DNA of 61,198 bases, taken from positions 1-61,198 of the forward strand of contig CACXJZ010000006.1 of assembly GCA_902768105.1 (NCBI GenBank), given 5' to 3'. The stretch comes from an uncultured Prevotellaceae bacterium. GTDB taxonomy: Bacteria > Bacteroidota > Bacteroidia > Bacteroidales > Bacteroidaceae. Below are positions 1 through 9,600 of the stretch, piece after piece. The position numbers and the translations under genes were made by a program. Below the pieces are notes generated by a model, which saw only the letters and a program-made list of their open reading frames with translations, was not told the DNA's origin and made no database searches. Numbering within the stretch: the stretch's first letter is position 1; each line of letters starts with the position of its first letter.

Positions 1-1054
1 CGTCCGACAGCTTTGTGATACCGTTGGTCACATACTTGTCGCCAGGCTTCAAACCGTCTGTGACAATGTAGTTATTTCCATCGTTCTGCGGGTCAACCTG
101 AATCTCCGTATAGACCACCTTGTTGTCCTTGCCCAGCAGGTAGATGAACTTCTTGTTCTGCACCTCGCTGACGCATGACTGCGGAATGATGATGGCGTTG
201 GTGCTCAGACGGGGAATGATGATCGTGCCTGAACCACCGCTCTTCAGCAGTTTCTGCGGATTGGCAAACGATGCGATGAGCTGTACGGAACCTGTTGAGG
301 CATCAATCACACCACTCATCTTCGTCACCTTGCCCTCGTTGTCATACATGCTACCGTCCGACAACTTCAGCTTCACGGCAGGCAGTGTCTCAAGTCCGGC
401 CTGCGAAATCTGCATGGCCTCTTTCTCAGACACCGAGAAATATACGTCCATCGACGATATGTTCGATACCGTTGTCAGCACGTTCGAGCCGCTCACCAGC
501 GCACCCTTCTTGAAAGGCAGCGTGCCTACGACGCCCGTTGCGGGGCTCTTCACGAAGCAGAACGACAGGTTCTCCCTGGCCGATGCCAGTACTGCCTGTG
601 CCTGTGCCAACTGTGCCTGCGCACTCTCGTAGTTGTTCTTGGCCGTCTGCAGCTCGTAGTCACCCACGACATTGTTCTCGTGCAGACGCATGGCGTTCTC
701 GTAGGTCAGCTTGGTGTTGTTCACCGACTGCTGTGCAGCATTGACGGAAGCCTGTGCCTGGCGCACCTGTGCCTGGAAGGTCTCGTTGTCAATCACAAAC
801 AGCACCTGTCCGGCACTTACCGTCTGACCTTCCTTCACGTTAATCTGTGTCAGGAAGCCCTGTACTTTCGGACGAATCTCCACGTCCTGAACGCCCTTGA
901 TAACAGCGGGGAACGTGGTCTGCATGTCAGCTTCTGACGTGCCTGCTGCCACTACGGGATACTCGTTGTCGCCAAAGGTGGGACGTCCGCCGCCTCCTCC
1001 GCATGATACTGTCATTGCAGCCACAACTGCAATCCATAACATTTTCTTTTTCAT
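1..1054 (-). CDS. RND efflux membrane fusion protein (HlyD/AcrA type), 3' end outside window
   Basis: Periplasmic adaptor that links an inner-membrane RND pump to an outer-membrane channel. The minus strand reads open from an ATG at 1054 to the window edge (351 codons) with no stop, so the C-terminus is missing. The N-terminus is a lipoprotein signal (MKKKMLWIAVVAAMTVSC) followed by a Gly run. Next come the barrel-sandwich/lipoyl half (VQGFLTQINVKEGQTVSAGQ), an Ala/Gln-rich coiled-coil hairpin, the second lipoyl half (SPATGVVGTLPFKKGALVSG) and a beta-barrel domain. The pump gene would be expected further left. The family is clear; the substrate is not. Confidence 0.93.
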   Translation of the reverse strand, partial: MKKKMLWIAVVAAMTVSCGGGGGRPTFGDNEYPVVAAGTSEADMQTTFPAVIKGVQDVEIRPKVQGFLTQINVKEGQTVSAGQVLFVIDNETFQAQVRQAQASVNAAQQSVNNTKLTYENAMRLHENNVVGDYELQTAKNNYESAQAQLAQAQAVLASARENLSFCFVKSPATGVVGTLPFKKGALVSGSNVLTTVSNISSMDVYFSVSEKEAMQISQAGLETLPAVKLKLSDGSMYDNEGKVTKMSGVIDASTGSVQLIASFANPQKLLKSGGSGTIIIPRLSTNAIIIPQSCVSEVQNKKFIYLLGKDNKVVYTEIQVDPQNDGNNYIVTDGLKPGDKYVTNGITKLSD

Positions 1055-1151
1055 ACCTGTTTTATTATTACAATCATTATTCTTTTTCTGACGTAGCAGT
1101 GAAAACCCAACGTAAATATATTGGTTTTCAAACTGCAAAGGTACGAATTTT

Positions 1152-1197
1152 AGTGTAGAGTGAAGAGTTAAGAGTGAAGAATTTGCTGCCGCTTAAC
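1152..1197. repeat. Intergenic GAAGAGTGA-type repeat, copy 1
   Basis: A short run of GAAGAGT-like heptads followed by a unique tail ending in GCTGCCGCTTAAC. The last 27 bases (1171-1197) recur identically at 38399-38425. It lies between the efflux gene start and the sigma-factor promoter. Confidence 0.8.
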
Positions 1198-1229
1198 TTT
1201 TTTTATATAAAAAATAAATATAAATTTAT

Positions 1230-1260
1230 TTTGTATTTCGCTCGGTTTGCACTATCTTTG
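1230..1260 (+). promoter_or_regulatory. Bacteroidetes promoter of the sigma factor/ABC operon
   Basis: TTTG (1230-1233), 19 bases, then TATCTTTG (1253-1260), matching the Bacteroidetes -33/-7 consensus. The expected start of transcription near 1264 gives a leader of about 13 bases. Confidence 0.8.
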
Positions 1261-1276
1261 CAGCACCTAAAGCTAC

Positions 1277-1858
1277 ATGAACATGACAACAAAGGAAAAA
1301 CTATCTACTGACAACGGCCGGCAACTCACGCCCGACGACCTGCACTACGTGACCGTCATCGCGCGCCAGTACAGCAAGAAGCTGGCAGACCTCGACGACC
1401 TTGTCAGCGAGGGTAACCTCGGGCTCCTGAAGGCTGCCCAGAAGTATGACGAGTCGCGCGGCAAACCCTTCGTCACCTTCGCTGCGCCCTACATCCGTGA
1501 GGCCATCGAGAAGTACATCAAGGGACAAGAAGCCCAGGCGGGTGGCCGACGTGCCTTGCTCGTTTCCACCGACGAGTCGCTGCCCGTAGGCAGCAACAAC
1601 AACTTCACCCTGCTCAACGTGCTCGAGGACAAGGACGCCACACCCGCCGATGCCAGTCTGGAGCAGCAGACGCTGTCAGACCAGATGGTTGGTGCCATGC
1701 ACGTGCTCGACGAGCGCGAGCGTGCCGTCATCACCCGTTACTTCGGAGTGGGCTGCCAGCGTCTGACGATGATAGAGATAGGCATGGAGCTCAACCTGAA
1801 ACGTGAGCGTGTACGTCAGATACGTGACAAGGCCCTGCGAAAACTCAAACGAGCATGA
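1277..1858 (+). CDS. RNA polymerase sigma factor, sigma-70 family
   Basis: 193 residues. It directs RNA polymerase to a promoter subset. Region 2 is visible (DLVSEGNLGLLKAAQKYD, then FVTFAAPYIREAIEKYI), as is region 4 (LDERERAVITRYFGV and the helix-turn-helix ending KRERVRQIRDKALRKLK). Region 1.1 is absent and region 3 is short, so it is a compact RpoD-like alternative factor, not the housekeeping one. An in-frame ATG two codons in is an alternative start. The stop overlaps the ABC transporter start (ATGA), so the two are probably translated together. Which genes it controls cannot be seen here. Confidence 0.9.
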   Translation: MNMTTKEKLSTDNGRQLTPDDLHYVTVIARQYSKKLADLDDLVSEGNLGLLKAAQKYDESRGKPFVTFAAPYIREAIEKYIKGQEAQAGGRRALLVSTDESLPVGSNNNFTLLNVLEDKDATPADASLEQQTLSDQMVGAMHVLDERERAVITRYFGVGCQRLTMIEIGMELNLKRERVRQIRDKALRKLKRA

Positions 1859-3696
1859 ACGGACAGCCGACACCTGAAGGGGCGGGCAAGATGACTATTT
1901 GGGGGCTCCTGAAGAACATCCTTCCCTACGTGCTGCCCTACAAATGGCTCATCACCCTGACATTGGTGCTGACGCTCATCGGTTCGCTGATGGCGCAGGT
2001 CAATGCCGTCGTGCTCGACCGTGCCGTCGATAGCATCAACGCACTCATGCAGGCACCCGAGGGGTTCTCGTGGAAGAGTGCTGTCCACCTGCTCACGTTC
2101 ATCAGCATTGTCCTGCTGGGCAAGGAGGTCATCAGCGCCGTCGTCACCTTCTTTCAGCGCTACTACGGCGAGCGCATGCGCATCCTCGTCAGCCGCGACC
2201 TCTCGCTGCGTGTCGTGGAGCGTATGCTGTCGTTCCGCATGGCGTTCTTCACTTCCGAGGGCAACGAGACCGGTAAGCTGCAGTCACGCATCGACCGGGG
2301 CATCATGAGCCTGTCGAACACCGTCAACAACTTCTTTATCGAGATACTGCCGCTCTTCACCAGCGCCCTGCTCGCCCTTATCCTTATGTTCGCCGCCAAC
2401 TTCTACGTAGGACTGGTGGCCCTGTGCATCATCCCCATCTACTTCTGGGTCACCTACGTTCAGGCCAGCCACATGAAGGGCGGGCGCCGCAACATCTTCG
2501 GAGGCCATCAGGCCGTGAGTCAGGGCATTCTCAACATCATCGAGAGCATCACCGTCATCAAGTCTTTCAATCGCGAGCGCATCGAGGCCGACCGTCAGGC
2601 CGACCTGCAGCGCAACATGACGGGCATGCAGCTGAACCTGCGCAAGCAGAGCTATATGTTTAATGGTCTGAAGAGCTTTCTCGAACAGATAGGCACCGTG
2701 CTCATCATCATCCTCACGGCCTATCTCGTGCTCACTGGCTATCCTGACATGACCATCGGAAAAATCATGTATCACGTCATGCTCTTTGCCAACGTCAGCG
2801 CACCCATACGACAGCTGCACCGCATCTACGACGACATGAACGACGCACTCATCTATGCCGAGGGCTTCTTCGGCATCCTGAAGGCCGACGACGAGGTGGA
2901 GCTGTCGGGAACCTACCAGTCCAGCGAGGTCAAGGGCGACTTCGAGCTGCGGAACGTGGATTTCACCTACCCTGGCGGCACCAAAGCCCTGACCGATGTG
3001 TCCATGCACATCCAGAGTAGCAAGATAACAGCACTCGTCGGACTGAGCGGAGCCGGCAAGAGCACGCTCGTCAACCTGCTCGACAAGTTCTACAGCCCCG
3101 ACTGCGGCAGCATCCGGCTCGACGGCGTGGAGCTGAGCCAGTGGGACACGCGTTGCCTGCGCGACCATGTGGGGCTGGTGCTGCAGAAGAACCACATCTT
3201 CGATGGCAGCATCGAGGAGAACATCAAGTACGGCTGTCCTGAAGCCACCCACGACGATGTGGTATGGGCAGCGCGTCAGGCATATATCTACGACCAGGTG
3301 ATGCAGCTGCCCCACGGTTTCGACACCCCTGCCACGCAGCTCAGCGGCGGTCAGCAGCAGCGAGTAGCCATTGCCCGTATGTTCATCAAGAACCCGCCCA
3401 TCATCTTCCTCGACGAGCCCACGGCCAGCCTCGATGCCATTGCCACCGAGCAGATCAAGGCTAGTATCGATGCCATCAAGCAGGGCCGCACCGTCATCAT
3501 CATCTCCCACAACATCGGGCAGATTATCGATGCCGACTACATCTACGTGCTCGAGCGCGGCCACGTGGTCCAGTCAGGCGTTCCCGCCGAGGTCTATCAG
3601 CAGGGCGGTCTCTACAAGGACATCTTCGACGCCAGTGCCCGCAGCATGAACGTTGACAAGATAGCCAGCACCACTCGTCCGCGCCCTACACCGTGA
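1855..3696 (+). CDS. ABC exporter, fused permease and ATPase
   Basis: 613 residues: an N-terminal six-helix type-1 exporter domain (about 20-330) and a C-terminal nucleotide-binding domain. Walker A is GLSGAGKS at 396-403, the signature LSGGQQQ starts at 496, and Walker B IIFLDEP starts at about 517. A half-transporter of this kind normally dimerises in the inner membrane and exports lipids, peptides or small molecules. The last codons (after residue 606) run over the convergent NRPS-1 3' end and differ from those of a second copy of this gene end at 25005-25061. This suggests the C-terminus was replaced when the NRPS block arrived. It could help export the NRPS product but is transcribed separately with the sigma factor. 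Confidence 0.92.
   Translation: MNGQPTPEGAGKMTIWGLLKNILPYVLPYKWLITLTLVLTLIGSLMAQVNAVVLDRAVDSINALMQAPEGFSWKSAVHLLTFISIVLLGKEVISAVVTFFQRYYGERMRILVSRDLSLRVVERMLSFRMAFFTSEGNETGKLQSRIDRGIMSLSNTVNNFFIEILPLFTSALLALILMFAANFYVGLVALCIIPIYFWVTYVQASHMKGGRRNIFGGHQAVSQGILNIIESITVIKSFNRERIEADRQADLQRNMTGMQLNLRKQSYMFNGLKSFLEQIGTVLIIILTAYLVLTGYPDMTIGKIMYHVMLFANVSAPIRQLHRIYDDMNDALIYAEGFFGILKADDEVELSGTYQSSEVKGDFELRNVDFTYPGGTKALTDVSMHIQSSKITALVGLSGAGKSTLVNLLDKFYSPDCGSIRLDGVELSQWDTRCLRDHVGLVLQKNHIFDGSIEENIKYGCPEATHDDVVWAARQAYIYDQVMQLPHGFDTPATQLSGGQQQRVAIARMFIKNPPIIFLDEPTASLDAIATEQIKASIDAIKQGRTVIIISHNIGQIIDADYIYVLERGHVVQSGVPAEVYQQGGLYKDIFDASARSMNVDKIASTTRPRPTP
3637..3674 (+). repeat. Left copy of 38-bp direct repeat flanking the NRPS block
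   Basis: Lies inside the ABC transporter gene, beginning GCCCGCAGCATGAACGTTGA. It matches 25005-25042 in the same orientation at 35 of 38 positions, with mismatches at repeat positions 14, 15 and 27. Homology stops sharply on both sides. It may be an attachment-site duplication or recombination scar. Confidence 0.75.
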
Positions 3697-6600
3697 AGTA
3701 GTCGTAGCCTGTGATGGTATCCACAAACCGGTGGACGTAGTCGGCTGCAGTCGGAGGCCACTGGAAACCGAGGCGGTAGAGCACCTGGGTGGTGTAGTCG
3801 TTAGTACACTCAATGTTACGGATATTCCGGTTGCTTCCAAGGTTGTAGGCCATCAGTGGTCGGAGCAGTGTGACGAGATCGGGATTGTCCATCATCGTGT
3901 TGAGTCGCTGACTGAACTCTTCAGATTCGACATGCTTGAGGGGTATGCCAGCCTGGGCGAATCCGTTGAGTACGTCGCTGAGGAATTGCTGATGGATGTT
4001 GTAGGGATGGAACACGATGCAGTCTTCCGGGGACTGTGCGAGGAGCATGATGGCGCGTGCGACTTCGTCGATGGGTGAGAACTCGAAACGGACGTTGAGT
4101 TTTTCGTAGGGTACCATGCCGATGACGACGAAAGCTCGCAGGAGTGCGAGGAAATTGTTGGTGTTGAAGTTGATTTGGAACTCACCATCTTTCTGACGCG
4201 CCGAGAGGTTTCCGACACGCATAATCTTGGCATTCAGTCCGTGATGGGCGATGGCATCGAGCACCAGTTCCTCGGCCTTGAACTTGGAGTAGGTGTATTT
4301 ACGTTCGCTGACGTTCTGTCCGATATAAAAACTCTGCTCTGTCAACTTGACCTCAGGGCCAGGTACGTTGTCAACGCTGAGGCCGGCAATGCTGTTGGTA
4401 GAGATGTGAATAAGACGCGAACCCGTGCGCAGGCAGAACCCGATCAGGTGACGTACCGACTCGATGTTGACCATCTCGATGTCGTTGCCGGCAGAGAAGT
4501 GCTTCACGTTAGCCACGCAGTTGACAACAGTCAATCCCTGCTGGGTGATGCTATCGAGACCGTCGGGCTGGGTCACCTCAGCGACAAAGGCTGTGACACG
4601 CTCGTCGAAATGACTGAAGGCCTCTGTACGACCGAAGTAATAGAAATACAGCGTTTTGATGCGACTCATCGCCTCATCATTACCCTTGGCACGTACAGGA
4701 CAGAGAATCTTGCCGTGATAATTGCTCAGCAACTCATGGAGGATGTGGATGCCGAGATAGCCTGTGACACCTGTCAGCAGCACATCACCGATGGTCTGAC
4801 GCTTGCCCTCCCGGAAGCTATCGAGCGTATTGGTGCATAGCAGGGCGTTAAGAGGGGCGAATCGCGCCGCCTCAGGACTATCGGCTTGAGGGCCAGCCTG
4901 CCTAGCCTGGCTAGTTAGACTAGTTGGACTAGTATCACTAGTCTGGCTAGTTTGGCTAGCATCCACAAATGCCGCCAGAGCCCTCGGCGTCTTCTGGTTG
5001 AAGAGATCATTAAAGACAATCTGCACACCGTGTTTACTGGACTCGACAATCACCTTGATGGCATTGATGCTGGTACCACCGATTTCGAAGAAGTTGTCGG
5101 TAGCGCCCACCTCCTTAATCTTCAGAATTTCGGAGAAGATACTGCAGAACAGCTCTTCATTCTCACCCTTCGGTGGCTCATATTCGGTGGCACGTTTCAT
5201 CTCAGGTGCAGGCAATGCCTTGCGGTTGATCTTACCGTTAGGTGTCATCGGCATACTGTCCATCTGCATATAGGCATCAGGCACCATGTAGTCGGCCAAC
5301 GACGAGGCGGCAAGGGTCTTGCGGATATCGTCTTCTCCGATGGCAAAACCATCGACCACCGTATAGTAGAGCACCAGGTGTTCATTACCCATCACCTTGC
5401 GCACTTCGGCAGCAGCCTGACGGATGCCGTCAATATTTAGTGCCTTACTCTCAATTTCTCCTAATTCTATGCGGAAGCCACGCAGTTTCACCTGTGTGTC
5501 AATACGTCCCATATACTCTATCTGGCCATCCTCATTCCATCGGCAGAGGTCGCCAGTGTGGTACATACGAACAGGACGCCCCCAGCGATCCTGCTTGACA
5601 AACGGACAGTCAACGAATGACTTAGCGGTACGCTCGGGCAGTCGCCAATAGCCGCGACCGACCTGCACACCGGCAAAGCACAGTTCGCCAGCTACACCTT
5701 GTGGCACCAGATGGCCAGCCGTATCAACAATGAAGTTCCAGTTATTGGCCACGCTTTGACCGATAGGAATATTCTCTACGCGACGTCCTGGAGCAATGCT
5801 ATAATAAGAGGTGTCGTCGGTGCACTCCGTCGGACCATAGACATTGATAATCTCTATATGGTCGCTATACACGCCGTCCATCTTCTCGCCACCGCCCGTG
5901 GTAAAGCGGATGGGCAGGTCGTCGAAGGTATTGAGCAACAGCGAGGTCATCGCTGTCGAATAGCCTCCACCCGTAATCTGGTGGTCGAAGAGGAACTGAC
6001 GGATAAGCGTCAGGTCCTTACGAATCTCCGTCGGCATGATGTGGAACGAACCACCCAGCGTCAGCACAGGATACATATCCTCAATATGGGCATCGAACGA
6101 GAACGAGCGGTGGCCGCTGATACGGTCTTCCCCTGTCAGCTGCTCCATATCAATGACAACTGCTATGAAATTGCGCAATCCTGCCTGATGAAGCATAGCA
6201 CCCTTGGGCTTACCCGTCGAGCCAGAGGTGTAGATCATGTAGGCAAGGCCGTCAGGAGAAGATAAATCGATAGCGTCGGCGACAGAATCGCCGACCACAG
6301 TGGTCATGAAGTCGTCGATGAAGAACGTCTTGGCAGCGGCGGTGCTGAAGTCGCCTTCCGCCTGTTTGGCTTCCAGGACGTCGTGGGAGGTTATCAGCAC
6401 CTTCGACTCTGAGTTCTCGAGCATATAACTCAGTCGCTCGTTGGGATATTCGAAGTCCAGTGGCGTATAGGCAGCACCGGCCTTGTGGATAGCCAATACA
6501 GCCAACGGAAACTCCTTGAAACGGTCGAGCATCACACAAACGAAGTCGTTGGGTTGTACGCCGAAGTCGATCAACTGACGCGCCAGCGCATTCGAATAGC

Positions 6601-9600
6601 GGTCCATCTCGCCATAGGTCAACTGACTGTCCCTGTCCACCACAGCAGGAGCATCGGGTGTGCGCTTGGCCTGTTCGGTGAAGAGGTTGGCGAAGGTCTT
6701 GCTCAGGTCAACGTCAATCTCTTTACCCGTACCTATCTTGATAATGCGCTGAGCCTCTTCGTCGCTGACAATGCTGATGCTGGTCAGGGCGGCATCGGGC
6801 TTGGCAATCATGCGCTCTACCGTCACCTTGACAGCCTCGGCGAGGCTCTGCATCAAGCGGGCGGAGTACTTGCCGTTGTCGTAGGCCACACAGACGCTGG
6901 GAATACCATTGGCCGGAGCGATAAAGAAGGTGATGGGGAACTTCGGTGTATGGGTACCCAGTATCTCCATTTTCAGAGGTGTGCCACCGACGGTGTACTG
7001 GCTGTCCATGCCAAGCTGACAGACGAACTGTATCTCAGGCGCGAGGCCATAGTCGGCAGCAATTTGTGCGAACGGATAGTTCTCATGGCTGAGCGTCTCA
7101 TCGAAGTTTGTGCTCACTTCCTGCAGGAAATCGCTGACGCTCTGTTTGCCAATGGTAGCAGTCATGGCCAAGGTGTTGACAAACATGCCCACAGTACTGC
7201 GGATGCGCAGGTCGGAGCGTCCGCTGGAGACGGTGGTAATACACACCTGCTCGCTATTGGCAAAGCGCGATAGGGCGTAATAGACAGCCGCCAAGGTCAG
7301 ATGGGCAGGTGTAATCTGATGCGTTCGACAGAAAGCTTCGATAGTCTTGATATCAAGAGCGGATATGGCCTCATTGACCGTCCCCGTCACCGGATTCGGC
7401 AAGTCGGGCCGCACCTCAGTGGCAGCTTCTACCACCGACAGCCGTTCGTTGAAGAAGTCCCTGGCCTTCTGATAGTCCTCGCCGTCCTCAGCAGCCTTTT
7501 CGTCCATGACATAGGCGGGGTAAGAGAGCGCGTCGTCCTCAACGGGAGAACCGTCGAGCAAGCGACACAGTTGACGGAAGAAGATGTCGGTAGAGGCGCC
7601 GTCGAAGACGAGGTGATGGACATCGAAGAGCAGGCAGACAGCCTGCTGGGTGGTCACAATCTCGAAACGGCAGAGCGGGGCGGTGGCAAGATCGAAGGGG
7701 CGTACAAAGTCGTGCTTGTACTGCTGTAACTCATCCTCACTCATGGTCTTAACAGCAATATCGATCGTCATTTCAGGATTGACGGTCTGTACGATACCCT
7801 CTGCTGTCTGTTCGAAACGAGCCGTCATCTGCGGGTGCTTCCCGACCAGCGTCCTGACAGCCTCTGCCAGGGCATTGGGGTTAACATCTTTGGGAAATGT
7901 CACCATGTGGGGGATGTTGTATTGTATGGCTGTCGGGTTTTTCAGGCAGTCGAAATAGACGCCTGTCTGGGCATAGCTCAGCGGGGATGAACAGGGAGAA
8001 CTAGAAAGACTAGAAGTGCTAGAAGGACTAGTTGCATTATCAGCCCTTCCTGAGAGCATTGCGGTCAGGATTTCGTCCTCGATACTCATCAACGTACAGT
8101 TTTTCACCAGTTTCTTTGCCTGGAGGGTGACGCCGTAGCACTGCTGGATTAGGATCGCTAAGCGGATGGCCGACAGGGAGGTCAGTCCGACCATGCTCAA
8201 CGGACATTCCACGTCGACATTCTCAACGCCCAGAATCTCCGTTACCATGCCCTGCAGTTCCTTCTCTATGCGGGTAAGGCGCCGCGACGATGCCGTTCCC
8301 GAACCGCCCTGTACCATCTGTACTTGCGGGTTAGGCAGTGCCTTGATGTCGGTCTTGCCATTGGGCGTCATCGGCATGTGGTCTAACTGCATGTAAGCCG
8401 TTGGCACCATATAGTCGGTGAGATGGCTGCTGATGGCTGTCCGCATGGCAGTCGTGTCTATCTCGCGGTCGGCAGTGAAGTAGGCGCAGAGGTGCTCCAT
8501 GCCACCTATCTGCCGGATGGTAACCACCACCTGTTTCACCCCATCCACATGTAGGATGGCACTCTCCACCTCACCCAGTTCGATGCGCAGACCACGCAAC
8601 TTGATCTGGTGGTCGGTACGGCCGAGGACGACGACATTACCGTCGGGCAGCCACTTGGCATAGTCACCCGACTTATAAATACGCTCGCCATGATAGTCCA
8701 CGAAGCGCTCGCGGGTCATCTCATCGAGGTTGTTGTAGCCTCGGGCCACACCCTTACCACCGATGTACAGTTCGCCCACCACGCCCACAGGAAGTTCGTT
8801 GCCATCGCCGTCGACGATGTACTCCTTGACGTTCAACTGCGGCTTGCCGACCGTAATGAGGGAGGCATGCGTCAGTTCGGCGTTGTTTGAAGCCACAGTA
8901 ATCTCCGTAGGGCCATAGCAGTTGAAGAGGCGTGCCTTCGTGATGCTGCGCAGCTGGTCGAGCAATTGCTGCGGATACTTTTCTCCACCGGCACGGCAGA
9001 TTCTAACCCCGCCGATGGCCTGGCAGAAGTCGTCGCTCGTCAGCCAGGTCTGCCAGCGTGACGGTGTGCCACTGACCATGTCGATGTGCTGTTCGCGGAT
9101 CAGCTGCGCCAGTTCGAGCGGATTGTTGGCCTGCTCCTCTGTAGCGAGGATGAGTGTCTTGCCGTTGTAGTAGGCCATGCCGATGTCCTGCAAGGCCGCA
9201 TCGAACGAGATGGTGGTGACGCTGAGAATGCGCGACGCATCGGTCTGCACGGCATTGGCGAAGACATTGGCCGGATGACCGTACAGGTAGTTGCAGATGC
9301 CCTCGTGGCGTAGCATCACACCCTTCGGTCGGCCTGTGGAACCTGAGGTATAAATAAGATAAGCCAGGTCATCGCCCGTTATGTTTGTTGCGATGGCATC
9401 GCAACAGGCAGAACGGAGGAGCTCTTCGGCCAGCTCTGGTGTGATGGTCAGTTTCGCCTCGCTATCTTCGAGGATGAGCTTCACGCGATTCTCGGGATAG
9501 TCTGGGTCGCAGGGGATGTAGGCAGCACCAGCCTTGAGTACGCCGAACATCGAGAGGATGAGACGACTGGTACGCGGCAGCAACAGGGCCACACGGTCGC

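Noticed and set aside
2284-3564. 426-residue minus-strand open frame
   Set aside because: Antisense shadow of the ABC transporter, whose Walker and signature motifs are on the plus strand.
4902-4959. Transposon or integrase target array from the CTAG repeats
   Set aside because: The period is exactly three codons and the repeats stay within the reading frame of the linker; no transposase is present.
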